A stretch of 10,766 nucleotides of DNA from Pseudomonas_S sp047607345 (GTDB taxonomy: Bacteria; Pseudomonadota; Gammaproteobacteria; Xanthomonadales; Xanthomonadaceae). This document shows, in pieces, positions 6,002 to 10,766 of the stretch; within the stretch, counting starts at the first letter, position 1, and each line of letters opens with the position of its first letter. The notes beneath the pieces are model-generated. The model was not told the origin of the DNA. It searched no databases and was given only the letters and a program-made list of their open reading frames with translations. Position numbers and translations under genes: made by a program. The stretch covers positions 1 through 10,766 of the forward strand of contig JASGDF010000145.1 in NCBI GenBank assembly GCA_047607345.1, written 5' to 3'.

Positions 6002-7207
6002 TTGATCATCCATCCCAAGGTCCGCGGCTTCATCTGCACCACCACCCACCCGACCGGGTGCGACCTGAACGTACGCGACCAGATTGCCGCCACCCGCGCG
6101 CTGGGCGTGCGCGAGGACGGCCCGAAGAAGGTGCTGGTGATCGGCGCGTCCAGCGGCTACGGGCTGGCCGCGCGCATCAGCGCCGCGTTCGGCTTCGGCG
6201 CCGATACGCTGGGCGTGTTCTTCGAAAAGCCCGGCAGCGAGAAGAAGCCCGGCACCGCCGGCTGGTACAACGCCGCCGCGTTCGACAGGTACGCCAAGGC
6301 CGAGGGCCTGTATGCGCGCTCGATCAACGGCGATGCGTTCTCCGACGAGGCCCGCGCCAAGGTGATCGAGCTGATCAAGACCGAGATGGGCGGGCAGGTC
6401 GATCTGGTGGTCTATTCGCTGGCCTCGCCGGTGCGCAAGCTGCCCGCCAGCGGCGAACTGAAGCGTTCGGCGCTCAAGCCGATCGGCGCGGCCTACACCT
6501 CCAGCGCGATCGACACCAACAAGGACCAGGTGATCCAGGCCACGGTCGAGCCGGCCACCGAGCAGGAGATCGCCGACACCGTCACCGTGATGGGCGGGCA
6601 GGACTGGCAGTTGTGGATCGACGCATTGGCCGGCGCCGGGGTGCTGGCACCGGGCGCGCGCACGGTCGCCTTCAGCTACATCGGCACCGAGATCACCTGG
6701 CCGATCTACTGGCACGGCGCGCTGGGCAAGGCCAAGGCCGACCTGGACGCCACCGCGCGCCGGCTCGACGCCACGCTGCGGGCCAGCGGTGGCGGCGCCA
6801 ACGTGGCGGTGCTGAAGTCGGTGGTGACGCAGGCCAGCGCCGCGATCCCGGTGCTGCCGCTGTACATCGCCATCGTGTTCAAGGTGATGAAGGCCAAGGG
6901 TATCCACGAGGGCACGATCGAGCAGCTCGACCGGCTGCTGCGCGAGCGCATGTACCGCGCCGACGGCCAGCCGGGCGAGGTCGACGCCGAACAGCGCCTG
7001 CGCCTGGACGACTGGGAGCTGCGCGAGGACGTGCAGGCGCAGTGCCAGGCGATCTGGCCGCAAGTCACCACCGAGAACCTGTTCGCGCTGACCGATTACG
7101 CCAGCTACAAGCACGAGTTCCTCAAGCTGTTCGGCTTCGAGCGCGACGACGTGGACTACGACGCCGAAGTCGACCCGGACGTGAAGTTCGATGTGATCGA
7201 ACTGTAA
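6002..7207 (+). CDS. fabV: Enoyl-[acyl-carrier-protein] reductase FabV (NADH)
   Basis: FabV reduces the trans-2-enoyl chain on acyl carrier protein with NADH, the last step of each fatty-acid elongation cycle, in the cytoplasm. It replaces FabI and is known for triclosan tolerance. With TTG at 6002 the protein is 401 residues, the family's normal length, and begins MIIHPKVRGFICTTTHPTGC, the usual FabV N-terminus. The dinucleotide loop is GASSGYG (48-54). The catalytic Tyr-x8-Lys is Tyr236...Lys245 in IYWHGALGKAK. Tyr53, Asp111, Tyr226 and Thr276 also fall on the numbers I recall for the X. oryzae enzyme, which supports the TTG start. AAGAGG lies eight bases before it. An in-frame ATG at 5966 would add 12 residues but sits inside a likely -10. 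The gene is monocistronic in appearance and ends before a strong hairpin. The function is very secure; the start is likely but not proven. Confidence 0.96.
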   Translation: MIIHPKVRGFICTTTHPTGCDLNVRDQIAATRALGVREDGPKKVLVIGASSGYGLAARISAAFGFGADTLGVFFEKPGSEKKPGTAGWYNAAAFDRYAKAEGLYARSINGDAFSDEARAKVIELIKTEMGGQVDLVVYSLASPVRKLPASGELKRSALKPIGAAYTSSAIDTNKDQVIQATVEPATEQEIADTVTVMGGQDWQLWIDALAGAGVLAPGARTVAFSYIGTEITWPIYWHGALGKAKADLDATARRLDATLRASGGGANVAVLKSVVTQASAAIPVLPLYIAIVFKVMKAKGIHEGTIEQLDRLLRERMYRADGQPGEVDAEQRLRLDDWELREDVQAQCQAIWPQVTTENLFALTDYASYKHEFLKLFGFERDDVDYDAEVDPDVKFDVIEL

Positions 7208-7217
7208 GCAACGGCAC

Positions 7218-7239
7218 GCTGCCCGCACCCGCGGGCAGC
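7218..7239 (+). terminator. GC-rich hairpin after fabV
   Basis: GCTGCCCGC (7218-7226) and GCGGGCAGC (7231-7239) form a perfect 9 bp stem with an ACCC loop, ten bases after the fabV stop. There is no T-run, as often in GC-rich genomes. It is a likely 3' end signal for fabV. Confidence 0.55.
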
Positions 7240-7255
7240 AGCGAGGCGGTTTCCA

Positions 7256-7375
7256 GGCCAGTTCACCCAGCGCGCCGGGGTCGGAGTCCTTCAGTGCGGC
7301 TTCGTCGCCACCGCGCACCTTGCCGACCCCGTGCGGGTCGCCGAGGATCACCCGGCCGACCGCGATCAGGTCGAA
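7256..7375 (-). pseudogene. Remnant: C-terminal end of an Old Yellow Enzyme-type NADH:flavin oxidoreductase
   Basis: A 40-codon minus-strand segment reads FDLIAVGRVILGDPHGVGKV and continues RGGDEAALKDSDPGALGELA. This is the characteristic C-terminal end of Old Yellow Enzyme family proteins (FDL-x-AVGR-x-hh-x-DP-x-W-x-x-KV-R). The usual Trp after the DP is Gly here. The expected barrel sequence upstream (higher coordinates) is absent, since translation before FDLIA bears no resemblance to the family, and the natural stop after the last helix is lost. The rest of the gene is not in the window. I read it as a leftover from a deletion or decay. The match is from memory of the family, with no search performed. 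Confidence 0.6.
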
Positions 7376-7545
7376 CTGCTCGCGCTGCGGCGGATGCCAC
7401 GGACCCTGGCGACGGCGCTGGCGATGCTCGTGCGGGCCGGCACCGAGACCGAGGAACGCGCGCTGGCGCAGCGGGCCGCGCTGGAGCCCGACGCCGACGC
7501 CAACGCCAGCTGTGGCCGCTGCTGGCCACCCCGCACATCGAGTAG
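7376..7545 (+). pseudogene. Remnant of an unidentified gene, broken by a frameshift
   Basis: Directly against the oxidoreductase remnant, but on the plus strand, a frame reads MPRTLATALAMLVRAGTETE and on to LEPDADAN, with about 41 of 43 third positions G or C. The coding signal then jumps to the next frame and continues QLWPLLATPHIE before TAG at 7543-7545. A one-base deletion near 7500-7508 would join the two. There is no plausible start and the front is missing, so only the 3' end of a gene seems to survive. I do not recognise the family. Confidence 0.4.
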
Positions 7546-7594
7546 CACGGCGGTCCCGGCGTGCGGCGCCTGTCGTCCAGCGGCCACATGGCAG

Positions 7595-7603
7595 TGCTAG
7601 ATT
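7595..7603 (+). promoter_or_regulatory. Possible extended -10 of the phosphoesterase gene
   Basis: TGC-TAGATT has the TGn extension and four of six -10 positions. Transcription from here would begin near 7610 and give a leader of about 135 bases to the ATG at 7745, or about 186 to the TTG at 7796. No good -35 is visible. Confidence 0.35.
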
Positions 7604-7618
7604 CCGGCCAGCCCCGCA

Positions 7619-7644
7619 GGATGCGGTCCGGTTCCACCGCATCC
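7619..7644 (+). repeat. Leader hairpin 1 (perfect 9 bp stem)
   Basis: GGATGCGGT (7619-7627) and ACCGCATCC (7636-7644) are exact inverted copies around an 8-base loop. It would lie about ten bases into the transcript from the proposed promoter. It may be an RNA hairpin or a protein-binding palindrome. Confidence 0.5.
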
Positions 7645-7714
7645 GGCGCCCACGGCCGCCGGCGCTCCCTCTCCGCCGCCCCACCATGACCCGTCCCCTG
7701 CATGCCTACCACGC

Positions 7715-7743
7715 CCTGCCGCCGGCCCAGCGCCGGCGGCAGG
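7715..7743 (+). repeat. Leader hairpin 2 (perfect 11 bp stem) next to the upstream start codon
   Basis: CCTGCCGCCGG (7715-7725) pairs exactly with CCGGCGGCAGG (7733-7743) around a 7-base loop. CATGCC (7701-7706) can alternatively pair with GGCATG (7742-7747), which includes the ATG at 7745. The stem would bury any ribosome-binding site for that ATG. Confidence 0.5.
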
Positions 7744-7744
7744 C

Positions 7745-9478
7745 ATGTGCATGGCGATCCGCGGACGGTGTCCTCACCACATACCGAGCCACGCCTTGAA
7801 GACACCCCCACGCCATCCCGATATCCCCGCCGACCAGCAACGCCGCCGCCTGCTCGGCGGCATGGCCCTGGCCGGCGGCGCCCTGGCCGTCGGCACACCG
7901 GCCAGCGAGGCCCTGGCCGCCGCCACGCAGCGTGGTACGCGCCACGGCGGCGCCGCGCTGGATGCCGCACTGCGCGCGCAGGTCCAGCGGATCGTGGTGA
8001 TCTATTGCGAGAACCGCAGCTTCAACAACCTGTTCCCGGACTTCCCCGGCCTGCAGCGGCCACTGGCGGGGGTGGCGCCGGCCGCCGCGCAACAGCGCGA
8101 CCGTGACGGCAGCGTGCTCGACATCCTGCCGCCGATCTGGGGCGGGCTGGTCCCGGACGAGCAGGTCGTCGACCATCGCCGCTACCGGATCGCCGAGGAT
8201 GCGCTCGGCCCGTTGCCGAACGCGCCGTTCGCGCTGGCCACGGCCGATGGCCGGCCGCTGCCGCACGGCCTGATCACCCGCGACCTGGTGCACCGCTTCT
8301 ACGAGAACCAGATGCAGATCAACGGTGGGCGCAACGACGCGTTCGCCGCCTGGGGCGACAGCGGCGGGCTGGTGATGGGCCACTACGGCGACGCTGCCGC
8401 GACGCTGCGGCTATGGCAGCTGGCACGCGAATACACCCTCTGCGACAACTTCTTCATGGGCGCGTTCGGCGGCTCGTTCCTCAACCACCAGTACCTGGTC
8501 GCCGCGCAGCCGCCGTACTACCCCGACGCCGACAAGAGCCCGGCGCGCCTGCAGACCGCGATCCTCGACAGCGACGACCCGCGCGGCACGCGCCTGCTGC
8601 TGGACGAACACAGCCCGGCCAGCGCGCTCAACGGGCGGCCGAAGTTCGTCCGCAACGGCGCGCTGACCCCGGATTTCTGGGCGGTCAACACGCTGCTGCC
8701 GCCGTTCCAGCCCTGCGGACTGAGCAACCCGTCGCGGCCGGCCTACGCGCCGACCGACAGCGCCAACGTGCTGCCGGCGCAGACCCACCTGCACATCGGC
8801 GATGCGCTCGACGCGGCCGGCGTGGACTGGGCCTGGTATGCCGGCGGCTGGGGCCTGGCGGTGCAGGGCAACGGCGAGACCGGCGAGAGCACCGAGTTCC
8901 CCGGCAGCCCCAACTTCCAGTACCACCACCAGCCGTTCAACTACTTCGCCAACCTCGCCCCGGGCACGCCGGCGCGCGCGCGCCGCCTGCGCGACGGCGG
9001 CCTCGGCGACAGCGCCCCGGACAACCGCTTCATCGCCGACATCCGCGACGGCAAGCTGCCGCCGGTGACGTTCTACAAGCCGCAGGGCAACCTCAACATG
9101 CATGCCGGCTACTCCGACGTGGCCGCGGGCGACCGCCACGTCGCCTGCGTGATCGAGGCGCTGCGCAGCAGCCCCGGCTGGGACAGTACCGTGGTGGTGG
9201 TCACCTTCGACGAGAACGGCGGCTGGTGGGACCACGTCGCCCCGCCGCGCGCCGACCGCTGGGGCCCGGGTTCGCGGATCCCGGCGCTGGTGGTCTCGCC
9301 GCTGGCCCGGCGCGGCTTCGTCGACCACAGCGTCTACGACACCGGCTCGATCCTGCGCCTGATCACCCGCCGCTTCGGGCTGAAACCGTTGCCGGGCCTG
9401 GTCGAGCGCGAACGCGCGATGCTGGCCGCCAGCGGGATGGCGCCGGGCGACCTGACCGGGGCACTGGCACTGGGCTGA
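7745..9478 (+). CDS. Tat-exported phosphoesterase (phospholipase C / AcpA-type acid phosphatase family)
   Basis: This enzyme of the phosphoesterase family (alkaline phosphatase superfamily; bacterial phospholipases C and the Francisella acid phosphatase AcpA) is 577 residues from the ATG. It should cleave phosphomonoesters or phospholipid headgroups outside the cytoplasm. A Tat signal is clear: RRRLLGG (33-39), a hydrophobic run, then Ala-rich sequence to about residue 60. The metal-site motif YCENRSF (87-93) gives Glu89 and Asn90. GGSFLNHQ (242-249) holds a candidate nucleophile Ser244. NMHAGYSD (451-458) and TFDENGGWWDHV (487-498) supply His453, Asp489, Glu490 and His497. The start is uncertain: ATG 7745 and 7751 lack a good ribosome-binding site and the first abuts a hairpin. 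TTG at 7796 would give a 560-residue protein with its twin arginines at 16-18, closer to a normal Tat signal. AcpA-like phosphatase versus phospholipase C cannot be settled by eye. Confidence 0.9.
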   Translation: MCMAIRGRCPHHIPSHALKTPPRHPDIPADQQRRRLLGGMALAGGALAVGTPASEALAAATQRGTRHGGAALDAALRAQVQRIVVIYCENRSFNNLFPDFPGLQRPLAGVAPAAAQQRDRDGSVLDILPPIWGGLVPDEQVVDHRRYRIAEDALGPLPNAPFALATADGRPLPHGLITRDLVHRFYENQMQINGGRNDAFAAWGDSGGLVMGHYGDAAATLRLWQLAREYTLCDNFFMGAFGGSFLNHQYLVAAQPPYYPDADKSPARLQTAILDSDDPRGTRLLLDEHSPASALNGRPKFVRNGALTPDFWAVNTLLPPFQPCGLSNPSRPAYAPTDSANVLPAQTHLHIGDALDAAGVDWAWYAGGWGLAVQGNGETGESTEFPGSPNFQYHHQPFNYFANLAPGTPARARRLRDGGLGDSAPDNRFIADIRDGKLPPVTFYKPQGNLNMHAGYSDVAAGDRHVACVIEALRSSPGWDSTVVVVTFDENGGWWDHVAPPRADRWGPGSRIPALVVSPLARRGFVDHSVYDTGSILRLITRRFGLKPLPGLVERERAMLAASGMAPGDLTGALALG

Positions 9479-9509
9479 ACACGGAGGGCCGGCGCAGCGG
9501 GCTCAGTGC
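9467..9509. repeat. Inverted repeat spanning two convergent stop codons
   Basis: GCACTGGGC (9467-9475) can pair with GCTCAGTGC (9501-9509), nine pairs with one G-U wobble, around a 25-base loop. The arms cover the last codons of the phosphoesterase and of the secreted protein gene. It could serve as a shared 3' end, but one arm is coding on each side. Confidence 0.3.
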
Positions 9510-9964
9510 GCGTCCAGCCCGTCCGCGCAGCCGGCGCTGTCGCGCGCGCAGATCGAGGCGGCGCGCTCCAGCTGGGCCTCGGTCAATGGCGACGGACGCG
9601 CGATCGCCGGCTGGATCGGATCGGGCGCGCCGGTGAGCGTGTGCAGACCACGGGCGATCGCCGCCACACCCTGGTACAGCCCCCACATCAGATAGCCGCC
9701 GCCTTCGCTCACCTGCTTGACGCTCGGCGGCGGTTGGTAGGCGCGCTCGAAGCGGTTGGGCTCGACCCGAACCGGATTCCTGAAGCGATACAGGTCCACC
9801 GGAGGCTCCTCGTCGGGCGCGACCGCGCGCACCTCGCCCAGGGTCGGTATCTGCTCGGACGCAGGAAGATACGCGGACGGCGCCGGCGCCGCCTCCTGCG
9901 CGTCCGCCACGCCCAGCACTACGAGCAGCAGCCATGCGCTGGCGCCACGCCTTGCCATACCCAT
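9503..9964 (-). CDS. Small secreted or periplasmic protein of unknown function
   Basis: This is a 153-residue protein. The N-terminus MGMARRGASAWLLLVVLGVA-DAQ is a Sec signal peptide with likely cleavage after Ala22 (ADA-QE). The mature part starts with a Pro/Ala-rich stretch (24-55), then a conserved-looking core: DLYRFRNPVRVEPNRFERAY (58-77) and a Gly-rich, partly hydrophobic segment GGGYLMWGLYQGVAAIARGL (88-107). It ends with a helix ending in Cys139 and Cys146, which could form a disulphide. I do not recognise the family. The start at 9964 is chosen for the AAGGGGGG six bases upstream; another ATG follows at 9958 and the frame is open upstream to 10033, but those earlier ATGs lie in repeats with no ribosome-binding site. 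It converges on the phosphoesterase gene with 24 bases between and diverges from the helicase. The signal peptide and frame are solid; the function is unknown. Confidence 0.75.
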   Translation of the reverse strand: MGMARRGASAWLLLVVLGVADAQEAAPAPSAYLPASEQIPTLGEVRAVAPDEEPPVDLYRFRNPVRVEPNRFERAYQPPPSVKQVSEGGGYLMWGLYQGVAAIARGLHTLTGAPDPIQPAIARPSPLTEAQLERAASICARDSAGCADGLDAH

Positions 9965-10028
9965 CCGGATCCCCCCTTGCGCAGGTATGGCCCAGCATAA
10001 CCAAGCCATCGGTATTGCCATACCCATC
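9952..10028. repeat. 14-base direct repeat, 63 bases apart
   Basis: TTGCCATACCCATC occurs at 9952-9965 and again at 10015-10028. The first copy covers the start of the secreted protein gene. The second is part of an exact GGTAT-TGCC-ATACC inverted repeat (10011-10024). It could be a small duplication or paired binding sites. Confidence 0.45.
9994..10013 (-). promoter_or_regulatory. Possible promoter of the secreted protein gene
   Basis: On the minus strand TATGCT (9994-9999) matches -10 at four of six positions and lies 29 bases before the ATG at 9964. ATGGCA, sixteen bases further upstream (10016-10021), would be a four-of-six -35. It overlaps the repeat noted at 10011-10028. Confidence 0.25.
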
Positions 10029-10053
10029 GCCATGGCGCCGCCGGCGCGCGCGG

Positions 10054-10072
10054 CGTCTCATCTGCTGAGACG
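10054..10072. promoter_or_regulatory. Perfect palindrome in the divergent intergenic region
   Basis: CGTCTCA (10054-10060) and TGAGACG (10066-10072) are exact inverted copies around TCTGC, ending 39 bases before the helicase start. It may be an operator or an RNA hairpin in the helicase leader. The sequence does not match the LexA boxes I know for gamma-proteobacteria or xanthomonads. Confidence 0.4.
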
Positions 10073-10111
10073 TTGCACTGCTTCCATGTCCCGCTTTGGG
10101 AGCCCCGCCGC

Positions 10112-10766
10112 ATGTCCCTCCACGCCCTGGCCCCAGGCACCGAAGCGACCGAGCGCGCGCTCGCCACCACCGACGGCAGACCCAGCCGCGATGGGGCGCT
10201 GCTGAGCGCGCGGCTGGCGCGCCGCTATGCCGACCGCATCACCGGCAGCTTCACGATCCCCGGGCGCGAAGGCCGCTATGCGCCGATCCCGGACGAGGTT
10301 CCGGCCGCGCTGGCGGCGGCGCTGAGGGCGCGCGGGATCGACCAGCTCTACAGCCACCAGGCCGAGGCCTGGGAGGCGACCCGGCGCGGCGAGCATGTCG
10401 CGGTGGTCACGCCCACCGCCTCGGGCAAGTCGCTGTGCTACACGTTGCCGGTGGTCGCCGCGGCGATGCAGGACGGCGCCAAGGCCCTGTACCTGTTCCC
10501 GACCAAGGCGCTGGCGCAGGACCAGGTCGCCGAGCTGCTGGAACTCAATCGCGCCGGCGCGCTGGGGGTGAAAGCGTTCACCTTCGACGGCGACACCCCC
10601 GGCGATGCGCGCCAGGCGATCCGCCTGCACGGCGACGTGGTGGTCAGCAACCCGGACATGCTGCACCAGGCGATCCTGCCGCACCACACCAAGTGGGCGC
10701 AGTTCTTCGAGAACCTGCGCTACGTGGTGATCGACGAGATCCACAGCTACCGCGGCGTGTTCGGCA
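10112..10766 (+). CDS. DEAD/DEAH-box helicase, MrfA/YprA-like (partial, 3' end outside window)
   Basis: The first 218 codons of a superfamily 2 helicase run open to the window edge. A Q-like element YSHQAEA (80-86) is followed by motif I TPTASGKS (100-107, Lys106 for ATP), motif Ia FPTKALAQDQ (129-138), motif Ib SNPDMLH (179-185) and motif II DEIH (208-211) in VIDEIHSYRGVFG. The combination TPTASGKS, NPDMLH and DEIHxYRGVFG is typical of the YprA/MrfA group related to Hrq1, which carries a C-terminal DUF1998 zinc-binding region; B. subtilis MrfA acts in repair of mitomycin C damage. That C-terminal region is not visible here, so the subgroup rests on the N-terminal motifs. The ATG at 10112 is preceded by GGGAG nine bases upstream. 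It is transcribed away from the secreted protein gene. The role in DNA repair is inferred. Confidence 0.9.
   Translation, partial: MSLHALAPGTEATERALATTDGRPSRDGALLSARLARRYADRITGSFTIPGREGRYAPIPDEVPAALAAALRARGIDQLYSHQAEAWEATRRGEHVAVVTPTASGKSLCYTLPVVAAAMQDGAKALYLFPTKALAQDQVAELLELNRAGALGVKAFTFDGDTPGDARQAIRLHGDVVVSNPDMLHQAILPHHTKWAQFFENLRYVVIDEIHSYRGVFG

Noticed and set aside
3037..9478. A phosphate-starvation regulon linking cpdB and the phosphoesterase
   Set aside because: Both enzymes release phosphate, but I found no convincing Pho box in front of either, and they are over 2.7 kb apart on opposite strands.
1..10766. CRISPR array, tRNA or rRNA genes, insertion sequence, prophage or att sites
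   Set aside because: No regularly spaced repeats, cloverleaf-like sequence, transposase or integrase motif, or target-site duplications were seen.

Overview
The window is very GC-rich chromosomal DNA that reads as a member of the Xanthomonadaceae (Xanthomonas, Stenotrophomonas, Lysobacter or a relative). The evidence is a FabV enoyl reductase whose active-site residue numbers match those I remember for the Xanthomonas oryzae enzyme, a palindromic intergenic repeat built on GGGACTTCAGTCCC, GC-saturated third codon positions, and the gene set. The family assignment is an inference; I cannot name the genus.

Layout, left to right: the 3' end of a membrane-protein gene (to 283); a complete epoxide hydrolase gene (347-1513, +); a small HTH regulator with a perfect palindrome in front of it (1574-1858, -); an EcsC-family gene with a GTG start (1988-2797, -); a nested palindromic repeat (2968-3029); a CpdB-type 2',3'-cyclic nucleotide phosphodiesterase/3'-nucleotidase lipoprotein (3037-5022, -); a gene-poor 332 bp stretch with a decayed repeat; a host-attachment-family gene (5355-5768, -); fabV (6002-7207, +); a 537 bp stretch with remnants of two decayed genes and a structured leader; a Tat-exported phosphoesterase (7745-9478, +); a small secreted protein of unknown function (9503-9964, -); and the first 218 codons of an MrfA/YprA-like DEAD/DEAH helicase (from 10112, +).

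The genes do not form an obvious operon. Each of the four minus-strand genes between 1574 and 5768 has its own upstream space, and three of those spaces contain a plausible -10 element. The plus-strand genes are separated by minus-strand genes or by long gaps. Two exported phosphate-releasing enzymes (CpdB and the phosphoesterase) share the neighbourhood, but nothing in the sequence shows that they are co-regulated. FabV is a core fatty-acid synthesis enzyme.

I see no new defence, mobile or biosynthetic system. The points most worth a second look are the gene graveyard and long structured leader at 7240-7744, the HTH regulator with its palindromic operator and no toxin partner, the coding-like frame in front of cpdB, and the unknown secreted protein. 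All promoter calls are by-eye matches to short motifs and are weak.
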